A stretch of 64,000 nt of DNA, taken from positions 1,488,001-1,552,000 of the forward strand of contig NZ_CP015080.1 of NCBI RefSeq assembly GCF_001611275.1. Direction: 5' to 3'. The stretch's first letter is position 1; the number at the start of each line of letters is the position of its first letter. Below, piece by piece: positions 38,287 through 48,000 of the stretch. The notes beneath the pieces are model-generated. The model was not told the origin of the DNA. It searched no databases and was given only the letters and a program-made list of their open reading frames with translations. Position numbers and translations under genes: made by a program. This DNA comes from Desulfuromonas sp. DDH964. GTDB taxonomy: Bacteria > Desulfobacterota > Desulfuromonadia > Desulfuromonadales > DDH964.

Positions 38287-38550
38287 TCAGAGCAGGTACG
38301 CCTTGACCAGCGCCTGCAGCTCGTCCCTCTGCGCCGCAACCGCCGCCCGGCGCTCTTCGAGGGAGAGGAGGCTCATCAGGTGCTTGCGGGCCTTCTTGCG
38401 ACTGCCGGCGATCGACTCGCACATGCCGCAGAGGATGTCGGCGGGAAGGCCGTTGCGGTACCCGGCGACCAGTTTCTTGATCTCGTCACGGCGTTGCTCG
38501 TCACTCCAGGCCTGGAACTGGGCCTCGCCCAATTTGGAAAAATCGAACAT
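38287..38550 (-). CDS. Small helical protein of unknown function
   Basis: 87 residues, beginning MFDFSKLGEAQFQAW, mostly charged helix (EERRAAVAAQRDELQALVKA). One Cys pair (CGMC) occurs near the middle. No family recognised. ATG 38550 has a GGGAG ribosome site; the frame from 38637 would overlap yceH. It lies between yceH-type and MFS genes in the same direction. Confidence 0.65.
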   Translation of the reverse strand: MFDFSKLGEAQFQAWSDEQRRDEIKKLVAGYRNGLPADILCGMCESIAGSRKKARKHLMSLLSLEERRAAVAAQRDELQALVKAYLL

Positions 38551-38633
38551 GTCACTCCCTGTCGGTGTTGGCAATGGGCCGCCGGTGGCGGCCGGAATCT
38601 GTGGAACAAGCGGACAGCGATCGTCGCTGCCGG

Positions 38634-39290
38634 TCATTCGAACTGGCGACGAAAAGCGGCGAAGGCGTCGCGCAGGGTGGTAAGTTCGGCCGCGAGCCGC
38701 GCCACCTCTGCTTCGAGGGCGGCAATCCGCTCGTCCTCCCCGCGAACCTGTCGGGTCGCCGGCTCCTCCGGGACGACCGGCTCCGTCGTCGGCTCCGGCG
38801 GGGCCCCGAGCAGCTGGGCGAAGCGGGATTCCTTGCGTCCCGGTTGGCGCGGCAGCTTGACGGCGAGGGGCTCCTCCCGCCCGGCGAGTTCGCCCAGCAC
38901 CTCCTCGACCGCGGCGAGGTCGGCGAAGGGGTGCATGCGCTCGCAGCGGGTGCGCAGTTCGCCGAGGGTTTGCGGCCCGCGCAGCAGCAGCTCGCAGAGG
39001 ACGGCGAGCTCGGCCGGATCGAGGTGCAGTTTGGCGCTGGCGGAGTGGGCGTATTTCGGCACCCGGCCACCGTCCCCCGACTGCAGCGCCAGGCCCTTGA
39101 AACGGAGGCCGTCGAGGGCGCGGACGACATCGGTCTCCGCCAGCGCCAGAACCGGGTCGCGGTTCGATTTCTGGTTGCAGGCGTTGGTCAGGCTGTTCAG
39201 CGACAAGGGATAGTATTCGGGGGTGGTCAGTTCCTTTTCGATCAGGGCGCCGAGCACCCGCTCTTCGCTGGCATTGAGGGTGGTGGTCAT
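38634..39290 (-). CDS. YceH-family (DUF480) protein
   Basis: 218 residues. The N-terminal part LNASEERVLGALIEKELTTP, then YYPLSLNSLTNACNQKSNRD, is the hallmark of the DUF480/YceH family, which has tandem winged-helix folds; its cellular role is unknown. The C-terminal third is a Pro/Glu-rich linker and a coiled coil (RIAALEAEVARLAAELTTL). AAGGAG lies before ATG 39290. Confidence 0.9.
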   Translation of the reverse strand: MTTTLNASEERVLGALIEKELTTPEYYPLSLNSLTNACNQKSNRDPVLALAETDVVRALDGLRFKGLALQSGDGGRVPKYAHSASAKLHLDPAELAVLCELLLRGPQTLGELRTRCERMHPFADLAAVEEVLGELAGREEPLAVKLPRQPGRKESRFAQLLGAPPEPTTEPVVPEEPATRQVRGEDERIAALEAEVARLAAELTTLRDAFAAFRRQFE

Positions 39291-39314
39291 CGGGCTCTCC
39301 TTGTTGCTGGCGGG

Positions 39315-39911
39315 TCAGAAGTTCTCGGGGTGGCGCGGAGCGACGTCGGCGTAGAAGGCCTGGATGCGGGCGAGGTCGGCCTCGTAATTCTCACCCGGCA
39401 GCAGCAGCGGCCCGAAGCCGATCTCCCGTTTCCGGTAGTCGAAATAACAAAGGGCAATCGGCACGCCGGCGGCCTTGGCGATGTGCCAGAAGCCGCTCTT
39501 CCAGCGTTCGACCTTCTTGCGGGTCCCCTCGGGGGTGATGCCGAGCCAGATCCGCTCGCGCTGGCGATAGATCGCGGTGGTCTGCTCGACGAGGTCGTTG
39601 CGCTTGCTGCGATCGACCGCAATGCCGCCCAGCCAGCGGGCGAGGAGGCCGAGGGGGGGGCGAAAAAAGACATGCTTGGCGAGCCAGTTGGCATGGAGCC
39701 CGGTCGCGAAGACGAGAGCAATCCCGACGATGAAGTCCCAGTTGGAGGTGTGGGGGGCGACGACCACCACCAGCTTCGACTGCTCGGGAAAGGGGCCGGC
39801 CAGGCGCCAGCCGAGCCGGCGCATGGCGAACCGTCCGAGAGCGCGGCTCAGCCGGTTTCCCCGTTGCGGCACCGTGGCGGGGAGGGGTGGCAGGTTCGCT
39901 GGATCAGTCAC
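39315..39911 (-). CDS. Lysophospholipid acyltransferase-family protein
   Basis: About 198 residues. Acyltransferase motif I is HTSNWD (HX4D) and motif III is GITPEGTRKK; both are intact, so it probably transfers an acyl chain to a lysophospholipid-type substrate at the membrane. The start is uncertain: GTG 39911 overlaps the end of aguB; a GTG shortly downstream or ATG at MRRLGWRLAGPF would also fit. It is last in the apparent aguA-aguB operon. Confidence 0.78.
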   Translation of the reverse strand: MTDPANLPPLPATVPQRGNRLSRALGRFAMRRLGWRLAGPFPEQSKLVVVVAPHTSNWDFIVGIALVFATGLHANWLAKHVFFRPPLGLLARWLGGIAVDRSKRNDLVEQTTAIYRQRERIWLGITPEGTRKKVERWKSGFWHIAKAAGVPIALCYFDYRKREIGFGPLLLPGENYEADLARIQAFYADVAPRHPENF

Positions 39912-40791
39912 GGTAGCGCCGGAGCAGGTCGCCATAGGCATCGATGCGACGATCCCGGAGGAAGGGCCAGATGCGGCGCACGGTTTCACTCCGTCCGAGA
40001 TCGACGCTGACGGTGAGAACGGCCTCTTCGTCCTCGGCGGCGCGGGCGAGGAACTCTCCCTGCGGGCCGGCGACGAAGCTGTTCCCCCAGAAGCGGGCGC
40101 CGGCCCCGCCGCCCGGGTCGGGTTCGAAGCCGACGCGGTTGACGGCCACCAGCGGCAGGCCGTTGGCGACGGCATGGCCGCGCTGGACGATGATCCAGGC
40201 CTCGCGCTGGCGCAGCTTTTCATCGTCGCTATCGTCGGGGTCATAGCCGATGGCGGTGGGATAGATGAGAAGCTCGGCGCCGGCCAGGGCCATCAGGCGG
40301 GCCGCTTCCGGGTACCACTGGTCCCAACAGACCAGCACCCCGAGACGGCCGATGGAAGTGTCGACCGGGGTGAAACCGAGATCGCCGGGGGTGAAGTAGA
40401 ACTTTTCGTAGTAGCCCGGGTCGTCGGGGATGTGCATCTTGCGGTAGCGGCCGGCGATGGAGCCGTCCGCCTCCAGCACCACCGCGGTGTTGTGGCAGAG
40501 CCCGGGGGCGCGGCGCTCGAAGAGAGAGGTGACGATCACCACCCCGAGTTCCCGGGCGACAGCGCCGAAGGCTTCCGTCGATGGACCGGGGATCGGTTCG
40601 GCCTGATCGAAGAGTTCGGTCGCTTCGCTCTGGCAGAAATAGCGGCCGGTATGCAACTCCTGCAGCACCACCAGCCGGGCGCCCCGCTCGGCAGCGGCGC
40701 GGATGCCGCTGATGCTGCGCGCGATATTGGCGGCGCGGTCATCGCCGCAGGCGTGCTGAACCAGGCCAATGGTGAGTTCGCGGTTGGTCAT
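39904..40791 (-). CDS. aguB: N-carbamoylputrescine amidohydrolase AguB
   Basis: 295-residue nitrilase-superfamily enzyme converting N-carbamoylputrescine to putrescine, CO2 and ammonia. Catalytic Glu in LVVLQELHTGRYFCQ, Lys in YRKMHIPDDPGYYEKFYF and Cys in VLVCWDQWYPEAARL. The FYFTPGD segment is characteristic of AguB among nitrilases. GAGGTG precedes ATG 40791. It follows aguA by 62 bases. Confidence 0.95.
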   Translation of the reverse strand: MTNRELTIGLVQHACGDDRAANIARSISGIRAAAERGARLVVLQELHTGRYFCQSEATELFDQAEPIPGPSTEAFGAVARELGVVIVTSLFERRAPGLCHNTAVVLEADGSIAGRYRKMHIPDDPGYYEKFYFTPGDLGFTPVDTSIGRLGVLVCWDQWYPEAARLMALAGAELLIYPTAIGYDPDDSDDEKLRQREAWIIVQRGHAVANGLPLVAVNRVGFEPDPGGGAGARFWGNSFVAGPQGEFLARAAEDEEAVLTVSVDLGRSETVRRIWPFLRDRRIDAYGDLLRRYRD

Positions 40792-40807
40792 CGGGTTCAC
40801 CTCGTGA

Positions 40808-40843
40808 AATAGGACTATCGGACCGATAGGACCAAGAGGTCCA
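40808..40843 (-). repeat. Degenerate 9-base tandem repeat between aguA and aguB
   Basis: Read on the minus strand, units resemble GGACCTCTT, GGTCCTATC, GGTCCGATA, GTCCTATTT. The stretch contains two palindromes, CTATCGG-A-CCGATAG (40815-40829) and GGACC-AAGA-GGTCC (40829-40842). Confidence 0.5.
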
Positions 40844-40853
40844 ATCCTGGTCT

Positions 40854-41885
40854 TTATCCCTTCGCCAGTACCCCTGCCGGGAGCTGCATCGTCACGCAAT
40901 GGAGCGAGCCGTGCTGCAGCAGCAGCGGCCGGCAGTCGATGCCGATGACATCCCGCCCGGGAAAGGCCTGGCCGATGATGGCGAGGGCAACCGCGTCGGC
41001 CGGGTCGGCGTAGGTCGGCACCAGCACCGCGCCGTTGAGCACCAGGAAGTTGGCATAGGTCGCCGGCAGCCGGTTTCCGGCCGCATCGTAGATCGGTTGC
41101 GGCCAGGGGAGGGCGAGGAGGCGGAACGGTTCGCCGGCGGCGTTGCGCAGGTGCTGGAGCTCCATCGCCATGCGGCCGAGGGCGGCATGGTGTTCGTCCT
41201 CGGGGTCGGGGCAGCTGACATAGACGATGGTGTTGTCCGGACAGAGCCGGGCCAGGGTGTCGATATGGGAATCGGTGTCGTCGCCGGCCAGGTAGCCGTT
41301 CTCGAGCCAGAGGATGTGACTGGCGCCGAGCCAGCGTTGCAACTCCCCTTCCAGCCCCTGCCGGTCGAGGTGCGGGTTGCGGTTGGGACCGAGCAGACAT
41401 TCGGCAGTGGTCAGAAACAGACCATTGCCGTCGCTTTCGATGCTCCCCCCCTCGAGGACCAGCCCCGGTACCCGGCGCTCCAGTTGGCCGAAATAGCCGG
41501 CTTCGGCAAGGCGGCGGGTGACCTGGTTGTCGCGGTCGGCCGGGAACTTTAGCCCCCAGCCATTGAAACCGAAATCGAGAAGGAGCGGTTTCCCCTCCGC
41601 CAGGACGGTGATCGGACCGAAATCCCGGGCCCAGGTGTCGTTGGTCGGCAGGGTGGCGAGGCGCAGCCGCTCCATGCGCGCCCCGGCATCCTCGAGGCGG
41701 GCAGGAATCAGCCCGGGTTGCGGCGCCACGATCAGGACCTGGCAGTAACGGCTGGCGGCGGCGGCGATGGCGATAAAGACCGGCTCCACATCAAAGAGCC
41801 AGGGGGCCCAGTCACTGTCAGGATGGGGCCAGGCGAGGAGGATACCATCCTGCTCCTCCCATTCGGCCGGCAGGCGTAGATTCAT
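40854..41885 (-). CDS. aguA: Agmatine deiminase AguA
   Basis: 343-residue enzyme of the guanidine-modifying superfamily (agmatine to N-carbamoylputrescine plus ammonia). Conserved AEWEEQDGILLAWPH at the start, NDTWARDFGPI (substrate-binding acidic residues), LEGGSIESDG, a DDTDSHIDTLARL loop with the His and Asp, and the nucleophilic Cys near 330 (GSLHCVTMQ). Length as expected. The start overlaps the DedA stop by one base. With aguB it provides putrescine from arginine-derived agmatine. Confidence 0.96.
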   Translation of the reverse strand: MNLRLPAEWEEQDGILLAWPHPDSDWAPWLFDVEPVFIAIAAAASRYCQVLIVAPQPGLIPARLEDAGARMERLRLATLPTNDTWARDFGPITVLAEGKPLLLDFGFNGWGLKFPADRDNQVTRRLAEAGYFGQLERRVPGLVLEGGSIESDGNGLFLTTAECLLGPNRNPHLDRQGLEGELQRWLGASHILWLENGYLAGDDTDSHIDTLARLCPDNTIVYVSCPDPEDEHHAALGRMAMELQHLRNAAGEPFRLLALPWPQPIYDAAGNRLPATYANFLVLNGAVLVPTYADPADAVALAIIGQAFPGRDVIGIDCRPLLLQHGSLHCVTMQLPAGVLAKG

Positions 41886-42580
41886 CAGCGGTCGTCCTTG
41901 GCTGGTGGTTCGGCAGCTGGCATCTTAGGTGAATTTTTGCCGCCGTGCAACGCTTTCCTCCCGCCCCGCTCCCGTCTTTTCGCCAGCTTCCGGCGCCCCC
42001 ATACGGCCAGTACCGTCACCGCCAGCAACAGGCCAATGAGCAGGCTGAACCGGCCGCTCCAGAGCTCAACCCGCTGCCAGCTCGCCCCGGCGAGATAGCC
42101 GAGGCCGGGATAGGCCAGGCCCCAGAGGACGCCGCTGATGAGAACGTAGCCGGTCATCAGGCCGGGACGCATCTGGGTGCAGCCAGCGATGAAGGGGACG
42201 AGGCCGCGTACCGGCCCGACAAAGCGGGCAAAGAAGACGCTTTTGCCGCCATGGGCGGAGAAGAAGAGTTCGGCCTGGCGGACCAGCTCCAGGCGGCGCC
42301 GCAGCAGCGGCGACTGCAGCAGGGCGACGCCGGAGCGGGCGCCGAGCCAGTAGCTGCAAAGATCGCCGAGGATGGCGCCGATGGCGGAACAGACGATGAC
42401 CGCGGCAATCGCCCCCTTGCCGTGCAGGGCGAGAAAGCCGGCAAAGAGGATCAGGGTGCTCCCCGGGACCAGCAGGCCGACGGCCGGCAGCGACTCGAAA
42501 AAGGCGACCAGCCCCAGCAGCAGGCAGTAGCGCCAGCCATCGGGGAGCCAGTCGAAGAGGTTGATCAGCCAGTTTTCCAT
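41885..42580 (-). CDS. DedA-family membrane protein
   Basis: 231 residues. DedA/SNARE-associated fold: FFESLPAVGLLVPGSTLILF (first re-entrant region), then SAIGAILGDLCSYWLGARSG, FFARFVGPVRGLVPFIAGCTQM with the conserved Arg and Pro, and a C-terminal TM helix. A basic, proline-rich tail of about 35 residues follows. DedA proteins flip phospholipids such as undecaprenyl phosphate or PE. Translationally coupled to aguA. Confidence 0.93.
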   Translation of the reverse strand: MENWLINLFDWLPDGWRYCLLLGLVAFFESLPAVGLLVPGSTLILFAGFLALHGKGAIAAVIVCSAIGAILGDLCSYWLGARSGVALLQSPLLRRRLELVRQAELFFSAHGGKSVFFARFVGPVRGLVPFIAGCTQMRPGLMTGYVLISGVLWGLAYPGLGYLAGASWQRVELWSGRFSLLIGLLLAVTVLAVWGRRKLAKRRERGGRKALHGGKNSPKMPAAEPPAKDDR

Positions 42581-42654
42581 GTCCCAATTCTAGCAGATGC
42601 AATGCCCGGCGGGCCCCCCGCTGCCAGGAAACCTTCCCTTCTCCCGGTGCCGGA

Positions 42655-43203
42655 TCAGGCGGTGAAGCGGGCGTGCCAGCGATCGAAGACGGTGACCTTT
42701 TCGGCCCCGTACCCGGCCAGCTTGGCGCGGACCTCGGCGACCGGCCGCGGGCGGTCCTGCTCGACGGGGTTCTTGGAATAGAAGAGATCGGCGTAGGCGA
42801 CGATCTCTTCTTCGAGGGTCAGCGGCAGCATCTCCCGGGGCGGCAGCGGAAGCCTGAGGGCGATGATTTCCGCCGCGGTCAGGCCGACCCCGACGTGGCG
42901 CTCGCAGACCAGGGCATGGCGTGGCAGCCCTTCGGCTTCGAGCATTTCCCGCCCCATGCTGGCGTGGGCGAGATAGGGGAGGGAGCCGAAGCAGCCGATC
43001 TCCGGGGCATCGGTGTGGAGGATGCCGATATCATGGAGGAGCGCCGCCTCCTCGACGAATTGGACATCGACCGCAACGGTCGCGGCCAGGTGGCGCGCTA
43101 CGGTAACGGCATGGGCGGCGACCCGCTGACTGTGCCTCAACAGCGCGCGGTGGGCCAGGGTTCCCGGCGGGTAGAATTTCTCCAGCAGTTTTATCGGATC
43201 CAA
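42655..43203 (-). CDS. HD-domain phosphohydrolase-like protein
   Basis: 182 residues starting MDPIKLLEKFYPPGTLAHRA. The metal-binding HD motif is ALLHDIGIL, and helices with His (RHSQRVAAHAVTVA) and the Asp in EEIVAYADLFYSK complete the HD pattern, so it may hydrolyse a phosphoester. TTG 43203 with GGAG six bases upstream is taken as the start; TTG 43239 is possible. It is the most upstream gene of the leftward run and is divergent from the TetR gene. Confidence 0.82.
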   Translation of the reverse strand: MDPIKLLEKFYPPGTLAHRALLRHSQRVAAHAVTVARHLAATVAVDVQFVEEAALLHDIGILHTDAPEIGCFGSLPYLAHASMGREMLEAEGLPRHALVCERHVGVGLTAAEIIALRLPLPPREMLPLTLEEEIVAYADLFYSKNPVEQDRPRPVAEVRAKLAGYGAEKVTVFDRWHARFTA

Positions 43204-43244
43204 TGTAGCTCCAAGTAGTTGAAATAAAACAGTGTCCAAAAAGT

Positions 43245-43256
43245 CGACCGCGGTCG
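43245..43256. promoter_or_regulatory. Candidate TetR operator
   Basis: Perfect 12-base palindrome CGACCGCGGTCG located 8 bases upstream of the -35 of the tetR promoter, between divergent genes. It is the best dyad in this gap, but no binding is shown. Confidence 0.45.
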
Positions 43257-43264
43257 GAAATTTA

Positions 43265-43293
43265 TTGACGGCGTTTCATGGCAACTATATCAT
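43265..43293 (+). promoter_or_regulatory. Sigma70-type promoter of the TetR-RND operon
   Basis: TTGACG (43265-43270), 17-base spacer, TATCAT (43288-43293), 28 bases before the TetR start codon. Confidence 0.65.
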
Positions 43294-43321
43294 GCGGCCC
43301 TGTTGAACCGAAAGGAGTCCC

Positions 43322-43963
43322 ATGAGCGGGTTGCGGGAGACCAAGAAGCGATCGACACGGCAAGCGATCCTGGCGGCGGCAGTGGAACTCTTTGCCGCCC
43401 GCGGTTTCGAGCGCACCAGCATCGGCGACCTCGCCCGGACCGCCGGCATCGGCAAGGGGACGATCTACGGCTACTTCCGCACCAAGGAGGAAATCTTTCT
43501 GGCCTTTTGCGAGGACGAGCTCGATTTCATCTTCCGCTCCCTGGCCGAGGAGAGCGACCCGGCCGCGCCCCTGGTCGACCGGCTGTTGAACCTGTTCCTG
43601 GCCCAGTTTCGCTATGCCACCAGAAACCGTGAATTTGGCCGCATCCTGGTCCGGGAAATAGCCTTCCCCGCGGCGGCCGCATCCGCCCGCGCCCGGGATC
43701 TCGATGCCCGCTACCTGGCCGCCCTCGGTGAACTCCTCGCTGCGGCGTGTGCCCGCGGCGAAATCGCCCCGGGTTACGATCCGTTTCTGACCGCTGCCCA
43801 CCTCTACGCCCTCTATCTGGTCGCCCTGTCGGGCTGGTATACCGGTTACCTGACCAGTGAAGACGAGGTCGAGAATTCCCTGCGAACCGTCCTGCTCCAG
43901 ACCCTCAACGGCCTCGGGCTGCGGCCGGCTGACCGTTTTGCAACAGCAAAGGACCTGTCATGA
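43322..43963 (+). CDS. TetR-family transcriptional regulator
   Basis: 213-residue probable repressor of the downstream efflux genes. The N-terminal DNA-binding domain is typical: TRQAILAAAVELFAARGFER, then TSIGDLARTAGIGKGTIYGYF and RTKEEIF; the remainder is a helical ligand-binding domain with no recognisable ligand. AAAGGAG precedes ATG 43322. Its last codons overlap the adaptor gene start (ATGA), so the three genes form one operon and autoregulation is likely. Confidence 0.92.
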   Translation: MSGLRETKKRSTRQAILAAAVELFAARGFERTSIGDLARTAGIGKGTIYGYFRTKEEIFLAFCEDELDFIFRSLAEESDPAAPLVDRLLNLFLAQFRYATRNREFGRILVREIAFPAAAASARARDLDARYLAALGELLAAACARGEIAPGYDPFLTAAHLYALYLVALSGWYTGYLTSEDEVENSLRTVLLQTLNGLGLRPADRFATAKDLS

Positions 43964-45027
43964 AATCTCACCTGTTGATCGGGAGCTGTCTCCTTGTCCT
44001 GCTCACCCTGGCCGGCTGCAGCCGCGACGATGGCGCCGCACCCGTCGCCGCCAGCGCCAGGGCACCGGAAAAGGTCGTCAACGTCAAGGTCGCAACGGTC
44101 AAGAGGAGTGACCTGGCCGAGACCTTCACCCTGCCGGGGAGTCTCGAAGCCTGGCAGGACCTGACTCTGGCCGCCGAGCTGGCCGGCGCGGTGCGCTGGA
44201 CCGGTCCGGAGGAGGGAGCACGGCTCGCCGCCGGCGCCGAAATCCTGCGCATCGACCCGGAGACGGCCAAGGCCAATCTCGACCAGGCCCGGGCCGATTG
44301 CGATCTGCTCGGCAAGCAGCTCGACCGGGTGCGGCAGCTGCACGGCGACGGCTTCGCCAGCCAGCAGGAGCTCGACTCCGCGGCAAGCTCCTATGCCGTC
44401 GCCGCTGCGGCCCTGCAGCGCAGCCAGGTCGCCCTGGCGAAGAGTTCGATCAGCTGCCCGGTGCCGGGAATTCTTGACCGGCGCCTGGTGGAGCGGGGCG
44501 AGTACGTGGCCGAGGGGACACCGGTGGCGCGGGTGGTCCAGGTTGACCGGCTCAAGGTTCAGATCGACCTGCCGGAAAAGGATGTCCCTTTTGTCCGCGT
44601 CGGCCAGACGGTGACGGTCCAGCCCGCGGTGTTGAACGGCACGGCGCCGGGGGCGCGTTCCGGCACGATTCGCCATATCGCCTACAACCCCGATCCGGCG
44701 ACCCGCACCTATCGCACCACCGTGGAAGTCGCCAACCCGGCCGGCGACTGGCGTCCGGGCATGATTGTTCGTGCCACCTTTTTGCGCCGGACCCTCGACC
44801 AGGTCCTGGCGGTTCCGCTCTACGCGCTGCTGGAACGGGAGGCGACGCGCCTGGTCTTCGTCGAAGAGGGGGGCATCGCCCGGCGCCGCGAGGTGACCAT
44901 CCTGGCGGTGGTCGGCCAGCAGGCGGTCATCGACACCGGTTTGGAAGGTGGCGAGCGGGTGATCGTCAGCGGCCAGCAGCTCCTTGCCGACGGCGCCGTG
45001 GTCGCCGTCGTCGCTGTCGAGGAGTAG
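43960..45027 (+). CDS. RND efflux periplasmic adaptor (membrane fusion lipoprotein)
   Basis: 355 residues linking inner-membrane pump and outer-membrane channel. A lipoprotein signal ends in LTLAGC (Cys20). Core: hybrid beta-barrel and lipoyl halves flanking a coiled coil (about 100-150; LDQARADCDLLGKQLDRVRQ), then a beta-barrel (LKVQIDLPEKDVPFVRVGQT) and a membrane-proximal domain. No outer-membrane channel gene is present, so it may use one encoded elsewhere. Overlaps the TetR gene by four bases. Confidence 0.92.
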   Translation: MKSHLLIGSCLLVLLTLAGCSRDDGAAPVAASARAPEKVVNVKVATVKRSDLAETFTLPGSLEAWQDLTLAAELAGAVRWTGPEEGARLAAGAEILRIDPETAKANLDQARADCDLLGKQLDRVRQLHGDGFASQQELDSAASSYAVAAAALQRSQVALAKSSISCPVPGILDRRLVERGEYVAEGTPVARVVQVDRLKVQIDLPEKDVPFVRVGQTVTVQPAVLNGTAPGARSGTIRHIAYNPDPATRTYRTTVEVANPAGDWRPGMIVRATFLRRTLDQVLAVPLYALLEREATRLVFVEEGGIARRREVTILAVVGQQAVIDTGLEGGERVIVSGQQLLADGAVVAVVAVEE

Positions 45028-45033
45028 ACCAGC

Positions 45034-48000
45034 ATGCTCCTCTCCAACGCCGCCATCGGCCATCGCAGTACCGTCTTCACCCTGATGTTCTTCGCGATCG
45101 TCGCCGGACTTTACAGCTACCTGACCCTCCCCCGGGAGTCGACGCCGGACATCACCATCCCCTACGTGCTGGTCGTCACCTCCTATGAAGGGGTCGCGCC
45201 CGCCGATATCGAAACCCTCATCACCCGCCCCATCGAACGCAAGCTCAAGGGGCTCAAGGATGTCGAAAAGATCCGCTCGGTCTCCGCCGAGGGGTCGTCG
45301 ATGATCACCATCGAGTTCAACCCGAAGGTCGACATCGACAACGCCCTGCAGTGGGTGCGGGACAAGGTCGACCAGGCGAAGGGGGATCTCCCCGACGACC
45401 TGGAGAACGATCCCTCGATCCTCGAGATCAACTTCAGCGAGTTCCCGATCCTGATGGTGGCGGTCTCCGGCGACGTCAACGAGGCGGTCCTCAAGGGGGT
45501 CGGCGAAGAGTTGCAGGACCGCATCGAGGAGATCCCCGGGGTCCTCGACGTCGTCCTGACCGGCGGGCGGGAACGGCAGATCCGGGTCGAATTCGATCCG
45601 GAACGGATGGCCGCCTACCAGCTCTCCTTTACCGAGATCCTTGCCGCCATCAGCCAGGAGAACGTCAACATCCCCGGCGGCAGCATCGACATCGGCCGCG
45701 GCAAGTACCTGCTGCGCGTCCCCGGCGAATTCACCGATCCCGCCATCATCGACAACCTGGTGCTGGTGGCCCGTGACGGCAGGCCGATCTACTTCAAGGA
45801 TGTGGCGACGGTCCGGGACACCTTCGAGGACCGGCAGAGCTACGCCCGTCTCAACGGCAACCAGAGCGTCACCCTGGCGGTGAAGAAGCGCACCGGGGAG
45901 AATATCATCGCCGTCGCCGACCAGGTCTTCGCCCTCCTCTCGGCCGCCCGCGACCAGCTCCCCCCCGGGATCGAGCTGGCGGTGACCATGAACCAGTCGA
46001 AGGACATCCGGCGCATGGTCTCGGAGCTGGAGAACAATATCCTCACCGGGCTGATCCTGGTAGTGGCGGTGATTTTCCTCTTCCTCGGCGTGATGAACTC
46101 GATCTTCGTCGCCCTGGCGATCCCCTTCTCGATGCTACTCTCCTTTGTCGTTCTGCAGGCCTTTGGCATCACCCTCAACATGGTGGTCCTCTTCAGCCTG
46201 ATCCTGGCGCTGGGGATGCTGGTCGACAACGCCATCGTCATCGTCGAGAACATCTACCGCCACGTGCAGGAGGGGGCCGACCGCACCGCCGCCGCGCGCA
46301 TGGCGGTGAGCGAGGTCGGCTGGCCGGTGATCAGCTCGACCCTGACCACCCTCTGCGCCTTCCTGCCGATGATCTTCTGGCCGGGGATCATGGGTGAGTT
46401 CATGAAGTTTCTGCCGATCACCCTGATCATCACCCTGACCGCCTCGCTCTTCGTCGCCCTGGTGATCAACCCGGTGATCTGCGCCAACTTCATGACCCTG
46501 CGCCCGGGCAGCAAGGGGGGACCGACTGTGGATCCCTGGCTGTTGCGCGCCTACCAACGCACCCTCGAAGTTGCCCTCGCGCACCGCGCCCTGACTGTTT
46601 TCGTCGCCCTCTTCTTCCTGGTGACGATCAGCGGCGTCTATGGCCTGATGGGGCATGGCGTCGAACTCTTTCCCGATACCGAGCCGAACAACGCCTACGT
46701 CGAGATCCAGGCGCCGGAAGGGGCCAATCTCGAAACCTCCGACGCTCTGGCCCGGGCGGTCGAAGCCGTTACTCGCAACGAGCCGGATATCGAATTCTCC
46801 ATCGCCGAGGTCGGGGTCTCGGCGAGCGCCGAGGCCGGCGGCGACGGCAGCAGCCCGGCCAACCAGAGCAAGATTTCACTCAACTTCGTCGAGCGGGCTT
46901 CCCGCCGCGAGGACTCCAACCGGGTGTTGGGGCGCATTCGCGCCCAGGTGGCGAAACTCTCCGGTGCCGAACTCAAGGTGGAAAAACAGAAGGAAGGCCC
47001 CCCGACCGGCGCGCCGGTCAGCATTGAGCTCAGCGGCGAGGATATCGTCACCCTCGGCCTGCTGGCCGACCAGGCCAAGGGGCTGATTGAGGAGGTGCCG
47101 GGACTGGTCGATCTCAAGGATGACCTGACCAAGGCCAAGCCCGAGATCCGGGTGCTGGTCGATCGCGAGAAGGCGACCCTCCTCGGCCTGTCGACCGCCG
47201 CCATTTCCAATACGGTCAAGGCGGCGATCAGCGGCAGCAAGCTCGGGGTCTACCGCGAGGGGAAGGATGAGTACGACATCGTCGCCCGTCTCCCCGCCGC
47301 GCGCCGCCAGGGGACGGCGGATATCGAGAACCTGCTGGTCCCCTCCCGCAGCGGCGGTCCGGTCCCCCTCTCCAGCGTCGCCCGCATCGAACTCGCCACC
47401 GGCTTCGGTTCGATCCGCCACCTCGACCAGAAGCGGGTGGTGACCCTGACCGCCAACACCTTCGGCCGCAACAGCAACGAGGTGCTGCAGGAGGTCCAGG
47501 CCCGTCTCGCCGGCTTGGCCCTCCCCGCCGGTTACAAGATCAACTTCTCCGGCGAGCAGGAAGAGCAGCAGAAGGCCTCGGCCTTTCTCGCCAAGGCATT
47601 TATTGCCGCGCTCTTCCTCATTGTTCTGGTCCTGGTGACCCAGTTCAATTCCCTCGGCCAGACCTTCATCGTCATGACCTCGGTCGTCCTCTCCCTCTCC
47701 GGAGTCTTTCTCGGCCTGCTCCTCACCGCCACCCCTTTCGGCATCATCATGACCGGGATCGGGGTGATCTCCCTCGCCGGGGTGGTCGTCAACAACGCCA
47801 TCGTCCTGATCGACTACATCAACCAGCTGCGCGGCCAGGGGCTGGAGTTGCAGGACGCCCTGGTGCGGGCCGGACTGGTACGCTTCCGGCCGGTGATGCT
47901 GACGGCGGTGACGACGATCCTCGGCCTGTTGCCGATGGCCGTCGGGGTGAGCTTCGATTTCAAGAGTTTCAGCTGGGAGATTGGCGGGGAGTCGGCCCAG

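Noticed and set aside
37174..39213. Plus-strand open frame of 679 codons
   Set aside because: Antisense to the MFS, small-protein and YceH genes; no recognisable domain.
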